From DASPKM01 sp963817075 (GTDB lineage Bacteria; Bacteroidota; Bacteroidia; Chitinophagales; Chitinophagaceae), in contig CAWFMT010000009.1 of assembly GCA_963817075.1 (NCBI GenBank), positions 625,626-689,625 on the forward strand: a stretch of DNA of 64,000 bases, written 5' to 3'. The first letter of the stretch is position 1, and the number at the start of each line of letters is the position of its first letter. The notes below the pieces were generated by a model, which saw only the letters and a program-made list of their open reading frames with translations, was not told where the DNA came from and did no database searches. Positions 26,086-33,646 of this stretch are shown here, piece after piece. Position numbers and translations under genes: made by a program.

Positions 26086-27138
26086 TTAATATTCATATGG
26101 TTCTGAAGTGTCATCACTATTGTCTGACTGAAGATCTCCATCATCTCTTCTCAACCTGCTATCTGTGCTATTATTGATCATTTCAGTATTAGCACTATTT
26201 TCTTCCTCTGTTTGCTGATCCTGATTTCTGCTATCATAAATTGTATCATCAGTTGTCAAACTGCTATTGTCAGGATTCACATTTTCAGAGATTTCCAATT
26301 CTGTACTCATCGTTGCTGTGGATGTTTCTTCCTCCATGGTGTTGCTTGTATTTAAGGACTCATCGTCCATATCCTTATTCAGGCCGCTATTTGAGGCTAT
26401 TGCTTCAGAATTCTCTGACCTATATGGTGAGGCTGCTGTTGTTCCATCTTCTTTCATCCATTCTGTTTTAGACACACCATTTTCGATGACTGTTACATTA
26501 TACACATCCGCTCCTTCAGTACCCTTTGATCTGGCAATGGCATAAACATTCACTCCATACATATTGATCGCCTTACTAATGATCTCTTCTGGTACATAGG
26601 TTCTTAAAATAGGAGAACTAACAGAAGTCATTGCCTTTCCATCCTCACGATAAGAAGCTTGCATGATCTTTCCATTCTCAACATACTTTGCGCGATACCA
26701 ATCCCCAGACTGTTGCCAGGTTACGTTCGCGGCAGTAGGATAAGCTTTCTGAAAATTACCTTGTACACTTGACGGAACTGACACCATATAAACACTTGTA
26801 CTGATATTATTATTACTGGTCACCACGCCGGTTCCTGACTGTATGTTATTCATGTTACTGTCATGGACAGTATTGGTATTTAGACTGCCATTGACTGTTG
26901 TATTCATATTAGTGACCTTATTCGCTTCATTTGTATTCACCGTCTGACTGTTAGCATTCAAGGCGTTGTTATTAGTCACATTGCTTGGATTGCTATTGAC
27001 CGGACTATTGGTTGTTGAACCAGGTGGGTTCAATGTATTATTCTTATTTGCATTTGGATTGCCTGTAGATGATGGTTGCTGCGCCATCACTGCACATGCA
27101 CCTCCGAGTAAAAGAAAAGAAAAAATCGTCTTTTTCAT
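26086..27138 (-). CDS. Secreted Asn/Thr-rich protein with PepSY-like (BLIP-like) domain
   Basis: 350 residues. A signal peptide (MKKTIFSFLLLGGACAVMAQ) is followed by about 100 residues of Asn/Thr/Ser-rich low complexity (NANKNNTLNPP, NVTNNNALNANS). A folded segment at about 118-215 (QGNFQKAYPTAANVTWQQ, GDWYRAKYVENGKIMQASY, VPEEIISKAINMYG) fits the PepSY-like / beta-lactamase-inhibitor-like domain common in Bacteroidota. The C-terminal 120 residues are again disordered and acidic (NSDDTSEPYEY). Probably a periplasmic or surface protein of unknown role. A strong terminator follows. Confidence 0.72.
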   Translation of the reverse strand: MKKTIFSFLLLGGACAVMAQQPSSTGNPNANKNNTLNPPGSTTNSPVNSNPSNVTNNNALNANSQTVNTNEANKVTNMNTTVNGSLNTNTVHDSNMNNIQSGTGVVTSNNNISTSVYMVSVPSSVQGNFQKAYPTAANVTWQQSGDWYRAKYVENGKIMQASYREDGKAMTSVSSPILRTYVPEEIISKAINMYGVNVYAIARSKGTEGADVYNVTVIENGVSKTEWMKEDGTTAASPYRSENSEAIASNSGLNKDMDDESLNTSNTMEEETSTATMSTELEISENVNPDNSSLTTDDTIYDSRNQDQQTEEENSANTEMINNSTDSRLRRDDGDLQSDNSDDTSEPYEY

Positions 27139-27476
27139 ATTATATCCGTTTTAGTGATTGTATCATTTAGAACTGTGTATATGATCGCAATGATGATGCC
27201 CGGATCACCTTTTAAACTCACATATTTTTCCACCTTCACATTTAATGAGAAACCTGCGGTTCTTATTACCCGGTAATGGGGAGAAATTGGTATAAATAGA
27301 GGCATATATTGCATTTTGAAATTCAATAAATGCTTAAAAAAGCCCTGTTGAAAACTTCCTACATTTGGAATGTTCAAGGTTAGATTAACACGTAATGCCT
27401 GAGTCTGTTTAAATCTCAAATCAGAAAGTGATAAAATCATAATTGAAGGTCTAATTCAGAAATTTTAAAATTCGAT
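27139..27476. other. Divergent intergenic region, 338 bp
   Basis: Upstream region of both the secreted N/T-rich protein (minus) and homogentisate dioxygenase (plus). I see no repeat family and no clear TAnnTTTG promoter in it. A 101-codon open frame on the minus strand has no recognisable content and is not called. Confidence 0.5.
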
Positions 27477-28634
27477 ATGGCCCATTACCATACACTTGGA
27501 AAAATTCCACACAAGCGGCACACACAATTCAGAAAGCCTGATGGCAGTCTGTATTCAGAACAATTGTTTTCAACAGAGGGGTTTTCAAATGATTATTCAC
27601 TACTATATCATTTATCTCCACCAACTCAGATTATAAAAACTGATAAGGCAATAAATCGCCAGCCCCAAATAGCTGATGAAAAATTATTGAAGCATCGGAG
27701 TTTCGAAGGATTCAATCTTAAACCATCTAAAGAATTTTTAGAAGGCAGAACGCCGGTCCTGGTGAATAATGATTGTCATATTTCTTTGGCAGCTCCTCAA
27801 GAGAGCATGACTGACGAATTTTATAAAAACGCAGATGCAGATGAGGTAATCTTTGTGCATCAGGGAACTGGAATTCTGCATACCATGTACGGGGATTTGG
27901 CATTTGGTGAAGGCGATTATCTTGTAATACCGAGGGGTACTATTTATCAAATAGAATTTCATAAGACTACAAACAGACTTTTTATCGTGGAATCATTTAG
28001 TCCAGTAAGATTCCCTAAAAAGTACCTGAGTAAGTTTGGTCAGCTTTTGGAACATTCACCTTATTGTGAAAGGGATATCAGGCCTCCCGGAAACTTGCAG
28101 ACATATGATAGTAAAGGTGACTTCTTGATCAGAACAAAAAAGAAAGGGATGGAATATGGTATTCATTACCTCAATCATCCATTTGATGTTGTTGGGTGGG
28201 ATGGATGCTGTTACCCGTATGCGTTTTCCATCCACGATTTTGAACCGATAACTGGAAGAGTGCACCAACCTCCGCCTGTTCATCAGACATTTGAAGCAAA
28301 CAATTTTGTGGTTTGTTCATTTTGTCCCAGGCTGTTTGATTATCATCCTCAAGCAATACCAGCTCCTTACAATCACAGTAATATTGATAGTGATGAAGTG
28401 ATCTATTATGTTGATGGAGATTTTATGAGCCGAAAAAATGTGACTAAGGGTATGATCACTCTTCATCCTGCTGGAATTCCTCATGGTCCTCATCCCGGTG
28501 CAGTAGAAAAAAGCATTGGGGCAAAAGAAACCGGAGAGCTTGCAGTAATGGTTGATACTTTCCATCCTCTATTGCTTACTAAGCAGGCGCTGGATCTTGA
28601 GAACCCTGATTATGTGATGAGTTGGGCAGAGTAA
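27477..28634 (+). CDS. hmgA: Homogentisate 1,2-dioxygenase
   Basis: Opens the aromatic ring of homogentisate to maleylacetoacetate in tyrosine/phenylalanine breakdown, using Fe(II). The 385 residues fit the shorter bacterial type. Cupin blocks are visible: DEVIFVHQGTGILHTMYGDL near 122, GDYLVIPRGTIYQIEF near 143, GIHYLNHPFDVVGWDG near 227, and the iron site PAPYNHSNIDSDEVIYYV (His near 299, Glu near 307) with LHPAGIPHGPHPGA (His near 335). No hppD, fahA or maiA is adjacent, so other steps must lie elsewhere. Confidence 0.94.
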   Translation: MAHYHTLGKIPHKRHTQFRKPDGSLYSEQLFSTEGFSNDYSLLYHLSPPTQIIKTDKAINRQPQIADEKLLKHRSFEGFNLKPSKEFLEGRTPVLVNNDCHISLAAPQESMTDEFYKNADADEVIFVHQGTGILHTMYGDLAFGEGDYLVIPRGTIYQIEFHKTTNRLFIVESFSPVRFPKKYLSKFGQLLEHSPYCERDIRPPGNLQTYDSKGDFLIRTKKKGMEYGIHYLNHPFDVVGWDGCCYPYAFSIHDFEPITGRVHQPPPVHQTFEANNFVVCSFCPRLFDYHPQAIPAPYNHSNIDSDEVIYYVDGDFMSRKNVTKGMITLHPAGIPHGPHPGAVEKSIGAKETGELAVMVDTFHPLLLTKQALDLENPDYVMSWAE

Positions 28635-28775
28635 TTTGAAAATTAGGGAATTTGAAAATTTGAAAATAGCAAGACAATAGAAATCGATACTATAACTCGG
28701 GTTATTATTTGGGTAAAGTATTTTCTTCTGCTTTCATTTTCAAATTATCTAATTTTCAAATTTTCAAATTGTGAC
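28635..28775. repeat. AATTTGAA octamer tract with inverted copy
   Basis: AATTTGAAAATTAGGGAATTTG right after the hmgA stop pairs with CAAATTATCTAATTTTC and TCAAATTTTCAAATTG at 28740-28771. It can form a long AU-rich hairpin behind the gene. Confidence 0.75.
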
Positions 28776-28805
28776 TTATCTTGTTTCATCTAAAATTGCT
28801 TCCAT

Positions 28806-29207
28806 ATGATCCGATTTCAGGATGTACAAAATGGTAATATAGTTATGGCCGAATTTGATGGCCAATGGACTGAAGGAGAGGTAGCTGATCTCAACAAAGA
28901 AGACAAAGAAATCTGCGTACGGGCAAATGAAGTGGAATACTGGTTCAAACCAGAAGAATTGGCTGGAATAGCAATTTCAGATCAGGAATTGCTGAAGCTC
29001 GGTTTCGAAAAAGAAGAAGATGGCCCCGTGAAATATAAAAAGGGTGCATTTCGGATCATGATTCCCAGGAAAGATGATTTCCACGAGTTTGAAATGTGGT
29101 ACCGGGAAGACCGTCGCCACCTCAAGGGTCCCATATATGTTCATCAGCTCCAGAATCATCATCTGGACATGACAAAGGTGGATTTAACTCGCTCACTCGC
29201 TGTATAA
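28806..29207 (+). CDS. Conserved-looking cytoplasmic protein, unknown
   Basis: 133 residues without signal or membrane segment. It starts with a small beta-barrel-like part (FQDVQNGNIVMAEFDGQWTE, EVADLNKEDKEICVRANEVE), then a helix (ISDQELLKLGFEKEEDG), a strand pair with FRIMIPRKDDFHEFEMWYRE, and ends in a His-rich stretch (IYVHQLQNHHLDMTKVDL). The ending VHQLQNLYF-like is often seen in short Chitinophagaceae proteins, but I cannot name a family. It precedes the infA operon on the same strand, separated by repeats. Confidence 0.65.
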   Translation: MIRFQDVQNGNIVMAEFDGQWTEGEVADLNKEDKEICVRANEVEYWFKPEELAGIAISDQELLKLGFEKEEDGPVKYKKGAFRIMIPRKDDFHEFEMWYREDRRHLKGPIYVHQLQNHHLDMTKVDLTRSLAV

Positions 29208-29214
29208 CATCCTG

Positions 29215-29415
29215 TAATTTCTGATTTCTGATTTGGAGATTTTGAGATTTAAACCATCAATTCTCTAAATCCCTACATCTCAAAATCAGAAATACCAGAG
29301 CCTTTTAAAGATGTGAATTATAAGCAGTTACATCGTTTTGATCCCTGATCTCAGGATTTTGAAATTTAGACCCTCAAATCTCAAAATCCCTAAATCTCAA
29401 AATTAGAAATAGCAA
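29215..29415. repeat. AAATCTCA octamer tracts, inverted pairs
   Basis: TGATTTGGAGATTTTGAGATTT is answered by AAATCCCTACATCTCAAAATCAG, and a second pair follows (GGATTTTGAAATTTAG / CTCAAAATCCCTAAATCTCA). The period is 8 bp (AAATCTCA AAATCCCT AAATCTCA). It fills the 299-bp spacer before infA. Confidence 0.78.
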
Positions 29416-29460
29416 GGGTTTCAACTAAATATTGAGAAATCCTAAAAATCTCAGTTGGCC

Positions 29461-29492
29461 TTGCTTATTTCCGCGTCATTCCCATATCTTTG
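29461..29492 (+). promoter_or_regulatory. Promoter of infA / alpha operon
   Basis: TTG at 29461-29463, a 21-bp gap and TATCTTTG at 29485-29492 match TTG-N17-23-TAnnTTTG. The infA start is 15 bp further on, giving a very short leader. It is the best promoter match in the window. Confidence 0.65.
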
Positions 29493-29506
29493 CGCACCCA
29501 AAAAGT

Positions 29507-29725
29507 ATGGCGAAACAGGCACTTATTAAACAGGATGGAACTATCACAGAAGCTCTATCCAATGCTATGTTTAAGGTGAAGTTGGAAAATGGACATGAAA
29601 TACTGGCGACCATCTCTGGGAAAATGAGGATGCACTATATAAGGATCCTGCCAGGAGATAAGGTAGGAGTGGAGATGAGTCCATACGATTTGACAAGAGG
29701 TAGAATTATTTTCAGATATAAATAG
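29507..29725 (+). CDS. infA: Translation initiation factor IF-1
   Basis: 72 residues, one OB fold that occupies the ribosomal A site during initiation. MAKQALIKQDGTITEALSNA, FKVKLENGHEILATISGKMR and IRILPGDKVGVEMSPYDLTRGRI (split here from the full block) follow the universal IF-1 pattern. The ATG at 29507 gives the standard length; the frame is open upstream only by chance. First gene of the distal spc/alpha ribosomal operon; secY and map, its usual upstream neighbours, are absent here. Confidence 0.95.
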   Translation: MAKQALIKQDGTITEALSNAMFKVKLENGHEILATISGKMRMHYIRILPGDKVGVEMSPYDLTRGRIIFRYK

Positions 29726-29758
29726 AATCCGGGCGAAACGCCTGCTTAAAAACTAGTT

Positions 29759-29875
29759 ATGAGAGTAAGAGCATCAATTAAAAAACGTAGCGTTGATTGC
29801 AAGATCGTACGTCGTAAAGGCATCCTTTACGTAATCAACAAAAAGAATCCCCGCTTCAAGCAAAGACAGGGATAA
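29759..29875 (+). CDS. rpmJ: 50S ribosomal protein L36
   Basis: 38 codons: MRVRASIKKRSVDCKIVRRK, then GILYVINKKNPRFKQRQG. The length and pattern are those of L36. Only one Cys remains (VDCKIV), so the zinc-ribbon ligands are largely missing: this is the zinc-independent (C-minus) form. It lies 33 bp after infA and 69 bp before rpsM, the usual position in the operon. Confidence 0.93.
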   Translation: MRVRASIKKRSVDCKIVRRKGILYVINKKNPRFKQRQG

Positions 29876-29944
29876 AATCTAATTGTGATCCTCTCAGAAT
29901 TGAAAGGATTGCAGAACTAAAAATCGCAAATCTAAAATTGAATT

Positions 29945-30325
29945 ATGGCTCGTATCGCCGGTGTTGATTTACCAAAGAATAAAAGAGGTGAAATAGGTCT
30001 TACCTATATTTTCGGTATTGGCCGCTCGACTGCCCAGTATATTCTGGACAAGGCTAGCATTGATCATAACAAGAAAGTACACCAGTGGGATGATGATGAA
30101 TTGAATGCTATCCGTAATATCATCACTAATGAATTCAAGGTTGAAGGTCAATTACGTTCAGAAGTGCAAATGAGCATAAAGCGCTTATTGGATATTGCTT
30201 GCTATCGTGGTCTTCGCCATCGTAAAGGACTTCCTGTTCGCGGACAGCGTACGCGTACTAATAGTCGCACGAGAAAAGGTAAAAGGAAGACTGTTGCAGG
30301 TAAGAAGAAGGCGCCTAAGAAATAA
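29945..30325 (+). CDS. rpsM: 30S ribosomal protein S13
   Basis: 126 residues of the 30S head protein that contacts tRNA and 5S/23S bridges. ARIAGVDLPKNKRGEIGLTY, FGIGRSTAQYILDKA, and CYRGLRHRKGLPVRGQRT followed by TNSRTRKGKRKT are the family blocks; the basic tail KKKAPKK ends the protein. A 165-bp spacer with possible structure separates it from rpsK. Confidence 0.97.
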   Translation: MARIAGVDLPKNKRGEIGLTYIFGIGRSTAQYILDKASIDHNKKVHQWDDDELNAIRNIITNEFKVEGQLRSEVQMSIKRLLDIACYRGLRHRKGLPVRGQRTRTNSRTRKGKRKTVAGKKKAPKK

Positions 30326-30490
30326 GATCACTGGAATAGGGCAGGATCAAAAAAATGAAACTGCATCTGTTCCTGGAGAATATTGCACCAGTTTTTTTGA
30401 ATCAACTACGGATCCCAGGTGCAGGAGGAGAGTTGGTTCAGCCCTTTAGAAGGGTATATAAATAAAAGAAAGAATACCTCAAGAGAGATT
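30326..30490 (+). promoter_or_regulatory. Unusually long rpsM-rpsK leader with inverted repeats
   Basis: 165 bp where these genes are usually close. TGCACC (30384-30389) can pair with GGTGCA (30418-30423), with a T7 run directly behind the first arm, and CCCTTT/AAGGG forms a second small hairpin before the start. It could be an attenuator or r-protein binding site; structure is inferred by eye only. Confidence 0.35.
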
Positions 30491-30895
30491 ATGGCAAAAG
30501 CACAAGCGCCCAGTGCAAAAGCTGCGGCAAAAAAGAGAATCGTAAAGGTTGATTCATACGGCGATGCACATATTACCGCCAGTTTCAACAACCTGATCAT
30601 CAGTCTCACCAATAAGAACGGCCAGGTCATTTCCTGGAGCAGTGCTGGTAAGATGGGATTCAAAGGTTCCAAGAAAAATACTCCCTATGCCGCTCAAATG
30701 GCTGCGAGTGATGCTGCTAAGGTTGCATTGGAAGCAGGTGTTAAGAGAGTGGATGTTTATGTAAAGGGACCCGGCGCAGGCCGTGAAAGTTCTATCAGGG
30801 CACTTGCAAATTCAGGAATAGAAGTAGTGATGATAAAGGATGTTACTCCTTTACCGCACAATGGTTGCAGACCGCCTAAGAAAAGAAGAGTTTGA
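30491..30895 (+). CDS. rpsK: 30S ribosomal protein S11
   Basis: 134 residues from ATG 30491 (MAKAQAPSAKAAAKKRIVKV, a basic disordered N-terminus typical for Bacteroidota). Core blocks: GDAHITASFNNLIISLTNKN, SWSSAGKMGFKGSKKNTPYA, VYVKGPGAGRESSIRALANS and the invariant end DVTPLPHNGCRPPKKRRV. It forms the platform of the 30S subunit. An upstream in-frame start would add 24 non-conserved residues and is rejected. Confidence 0.97.
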   Translation: MAKAQAPSAKAAAKKRIVKVDSYGDAHITASFNNLIISLTNKNGQVISWSSAGKMGFKGSKKNTPYAAQMAASDAAKVALEAGVKRVDVYVKGPGAGRESSIRALANSGIEVVMIKDVTPLPHNGCRPPKKRRV

Positions 30896-31077
30896 GTGAA
30901 TTTTGGAAAGTGCAATTGGGAAATTTCGAAATTTAATTTTCCCAATTTCCCAATCCAAAATTTCAAAATATACATAAGCCAAAAGCTTTCATTTACTAAA
31001 AGGGTGCACGATTGATTTTTTACGATTTTTTAATGATCGTCGCACCGGTACTAAAAAAATCGAAATGAAAAAAAACT
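30896..31077. repeat. TTTCCCAA-type inverted repeat and a GTGC-ACGAT dyad before rpsD
   Basis: GGGAAATTTCGAAATT at 30920 is followed by the inverted words TTTCCCAATTTCCCAATCC and AAAATTTCAAAATATA, the family seen at 14.2 and 23.2 kb. Further down, GTGCACGATTGATT (31004) can pair with AATGATCGTCGCAC (to 31045), a bulged stem 33 bp before the rpsD start that might be a regulatory hairpin. Confidence 0.6.
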
Positions 31078-31683
31078 ATGGCACGTTACACTGGTCCAAA
31101 GACCAAGATCTCCCGTAGATTCGGGGAGCCTATCCTTGGTAATGGAAAATGGCTCAACAAGAACAGCAATCCCCCGGGACAGCATGGGGCACAACGTAAG
31201 CGTAAGACATTAGGTGAATATGCCCTGCAGCTGCGTGAAAAACAGAAAGCCAAGTATACTTATGGCGTTCTGGAAAAACAATTCCGTAAAACATTTGAAG
31301 AAGCTTCCCGTCGTAAAGGTGTAACTGGTGAAAATCTTATCAGGTTATTGGAAGCAAGGCTGGATAATACTGTATTCCGCATGGGGATCGCGCCATCACG
31401 GCCCGGAGCCCGCCAGCTCGTATCTCACAAACATATCACTGTAAATGGGGAGGTGGTTAATATACCTTCTTTCCAATTGAAACCAGGTGATATTGTAAGT
31501 ATAAAAGATAAGGATAGAGAAAATGCATCCATAACAAGTCAATTCCGTGGCAAGAATCAGAAATTCAACTGGGTTGATTGGAATGAAGCTGAAATGAAGG
31601 GTACATTCATCGCATATCCTGAAAGAGAAAGTGTTCCTGAAAATATCAAGGAGCAACTTATCGTGGAATTGTATAGCAAGTAG
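31078..31683 (+). CDS. rpsD: 30S ribosomal protein S4
   Basis: 201 residues of the primary 16S rRNA-binding protein that nucleates 30S assembly. ARYTGPKTKISRRFGEPILG, the S4 N-domain with NPPGQHGAQRKRKTLGEYA, then the S4 RNA-binding domain from about 92 (RLDNTVFRMGIAPSRPGARQ, LVSHKHITVNGEVVNIPSF). The N-domain has no CxxC zinc ligands. In many bacteria S4 represses this operon. Confidence 0.97.
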   Translation: MARYTGPKTKISRRFGEPILGNGKWLNKNSNPPGQHGAQRKRKTLGEYALQLREKQKAKYTYGVLEKQFRKTFEEASRRKGVTGENLIRLLEARLDNTVFRMGIAPSRPGARQLVSHKHITVNGEVVNIPSFQLKPGDIVSIKDKDRENASITSQFRGKNQKFNWVDWNEAEMKGTFIAYPERESVPENIKEQLIVELYSK

Positions 31684-31887
31684 TCAGAAGTCAGAAGGTA
31701 AGAAGGTGTAGAATGGCGATGATTAATGTCTCGTCTCTTACTTCTCAAATTCTGATCACTCAATAAGAAAGTAATAAGCAGTCAGGAGTTAAAGAAGGTA
31801 AAGAATGTATTTCAATGATGTCTCATCTCTAACTTCTCTAACTTCTGACTACTCAAATTCTCAAATCAATAAATCTCAAATAATACT
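31684..31887. repeat. Long imperfect hairpin of AGTTAAAGAAG words between rpsD and rpoA
   Basis: Two stem-loops in 204 bp. In the second, GCAGTCAGGAGTTAAAGAAG (31779 on) pairs almost throughout, allowing G-U, with the reverse complement of CTCTAACTTCTGACTAC (to about 31855). The same word family flanks 61.5-61.73 kb. A TCAAATTC / TCAAATCA octamer run leads to the rpoA start. Confidence 0.75.
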
Positions 31888-32889
31888 ATGGCCATCTTAA
31901 ATTTTCAAAAACCAGACAAGATCATCCTGCAAAAAGCTACCGACTTCGAAGCCCAATTCGAATTCCGTCCATTGGAACCAGGATATGGGGTTACAATCGG
32001 TAACGCTTTGCGTAGGGTGTTATTGAGCTCCCTGGAAGGTTATGCCATCACAGGTGTGAAGATTGAAGGTGTTGATCATGAATTTGCCACTATCAAAGGT
32101 GTATCTGAAGATGTGGTAGAAATCATTTTGAACCTGAAGCAGGTTCGGTTGAAGAAGAAAGTTGATCATGAAGTTGCACAGGAAAAGATCAACCTCAGCA
32201 TCAAGAACAAAACTGAATTTACTGCCAGCATGCTTGGTGATGCAACACACACATTTGAGGTGATGAACCCTGAATTGGTGATTTGTACACTTGATACAAC
32301 GGCAAAACTTGATATCGAGATATCAATTGGCAAGGGTCGTGGATACGTGCCGGCTGAAGAGAACAAGCCAAAAGATGCTCCATTCGGACATATTCCTGTT
32401 GACGCTATTTACACTCCAATAGTGAATGTGAAATATGCTGTTGAAAATACCCGTGTTGAACAAAGAACGGATTATGAGAAATTGTTGATGGATGTTTCAA
32501 CTGACGGAACAATTCATCCTGAAGAAGCAGTTAAGCAGGCTTCCAGGATCCTCATTCAGCATCTTATGATCATTACTGATGAGAACATCACTTTCGATAA
32601 CAAAGAAGAAAAGAAGGAAGATGTTGTAGATGAACAGGTATTGCAACTTCGCAAAATATTGAAGACACCATTGGAAGACCTTGATCTGAGCGTAAGAGCA
32701 TTCAATTGCCTTAAGGCTGCAAAGATCAATTCACTGAGTGAACTTGTACAGTACGAGCAGGAAGACCTTATGAAGTTCCGCAACTTCGGACAGAAGTCTC
32801 TGGCAGAAATTGAGCAAGTACTTGGAGAAAGAGGCCTTCATTTTGGAATGGACCTTGGTAAACTCGGTTTGGACAAGGACGAGTTTTAA
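31888..32889 (+). CDS. rpoA: RNA polymerase alpha subunit
   Basis: 333 residues. The N-terminal dimerisation domain shows EFRPLEPGYGVTIGNALRRV and LLSSLEGYAITGVKIEGVDHE near 30-60, YVPAEENKPKDAPFGHIPVD near 150 and NPxRRV-like YAVENTRVEQRTDYEKL near 185. A linker of about 20 acidic residues precedes the C-terminal domain (LEDLDLSVRAFNCLKAAKIN, LMKFRNFGQKSLAEIEQVL), which binds activators and UP elements. Complete and typical. Confidence 0.97.
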   Translation: MAILNFQKPDKIILQKATDFEAQFEFRPLEPGYGVTIGNALRRVLLSSLEGYAITGVKIEGVDHEFATIKGVSEDVVEIILNLKQVRLKKKVDHEVAQEKINLSIKNKTEFTASMLGDATHTFEVMNPELVICTLDTTAKLDIEISIGKGRGYVPAEENKPKDAPFGHIPVDAIYTPIVNVKYAVENTRVEQRTDYEKLLMDVSTDGTIHPEEAVKQASRILIQHLMIITDENITFDNKEEKKEDVVDEQVLQLRKILKTPLEDLDLSVRAFNCLKAAKINSLSELVQYEQEDLMKFRNFGQKSLAEIEQVLGERGLHFGMDLGKLGLDKDEF

Positions 32890-33011
32890 TTGGGAAGTAT
32901 CCCGCCAAGGCGGGAGGAGAATTTGAAATTCCATTTTCAAATTGTCTAATTCTCAAATTTATAATGTAGGCTGCAATTCCTGACACGGTGTAGCTGAATA
33001 AATCAAAAGTC
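32890..33011. repeat. CCCGCC/GGCGGG hairpin and TCAAATTT words between rpoA and rplQ
   Basis: A short perfect inverted repeat CCCGCCAAGGCGGG (32901-32914) is followed by GAATTTGAAATTCC and its inverted partner TTTTCAAATTGTC / TTCTCAAATTT. Both occur inside the ribosomal operon. Confidence 0.7.
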
Positions 33012-33518
33012 ATGCGTCACGGAGACAAGATCAAAAACCTCAGCAGAACGGCCTCGCATCGCAAGGCATTGTTGAGTAACCTCGCCTGCCAGCTGATCCA
33101 ATATAAGAGGATCGTTACAACCCTGGCTAAGGCAAAGGCACTTAGAGTGTATGTTGAGCCCCTGATCACAAAGGGAAAAGAGAATACAACCCATCAAAGG
33201 AGAGTTGTATTCAGCTATTTGCAGGAAAAGGAAGCGGTTACAGAGTTATTCAGCACAATCGCTGAAAAGATTGGCGGTCGCCCAGGTGGTTATACCAGGA
33301 TCATCAAGCTTGGCAGAAGAATCGGTGATAATGCTGAAACTGCACTTATAGAGCTGGTAGATTTCAACGAGATCTACGGTAAGGGTAAGGATGAGCAGAA
33401 GGATGCAGGTAAGAGAACAAGACGTGGTGGGCGCAAGAAGTCAGAACCTGGAACTATACCAGCTCCGACAGCAGAGTCTACACCTGAAGAAAAAGGGACA
33501 GATAAGGCGGCAGAATAA
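33012..33518 (+). CDS. rplQ: 50S ribosomal protein L17
   Basis: 168 residues: the conserved L17 core MRHGDKIKNLSRTASHRKAL, ACQLIQYKRIVTTLAKAKAL and FSTIAEKIGGRPGGYTRIIK, ending at about residue 120 with AETALIELVDFNEIYG. A Lys/Arg then Pro/Thr/Glu-rich tail of about 45 residues follows (RTRRGGRKKSEPG), a common extension in Bacteroidota. Last gene of the alpha operon; a strong terminator follows 24 bp later. Confidence 0.97.
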   Translation: MRHGDKIKNLSRTASHRKALLSNLACQLIQYKRIVTTLAKAKALRVYVEPLITKGKENTTHQRRVVFSYLQEKEAVTELFSTIAEKIGGRPGGYTRIIKLGRRIGDNAETALIELVDFNEIYGKGKDEQKDAGKRTRRGGRKKSEPGTIPAPTAESTPEEKGTDKAAE

Positions 33519-33542
33519 TGTCGTTCTTTGTACGATAATAAG

Positions 33543-33570
33543 TCCCGACAACACTGTCGGGATTTTTTTT
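33543..33570 (+). terminator. Intrinsic terminator of the alpha operon
   Basis: TCCCGACA, loop ACAC, TGTCGGGA and then eight T: a perfect 8-bp stem 24 nt after the rplQ stop. It separates the ribosomal operon from carA. Confidence 0.92.
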
Positions 33571-33646
33571 AAGCAATCATTTGTGGGAAATATTGTGAAT
33601 ACCGATTAGAATAATTATTTTTCTTTGCATCGAATTTCAAAAAAGC

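Noticed and set aside
27135..27440. 101-codon minus-strand frame overlapping the start of the N/T-rich protein gene by ATGA
   Set aside because: No recognisable domain, no promoter, and it fills the divergent upstream region of hmgA; chance frame is more likely.
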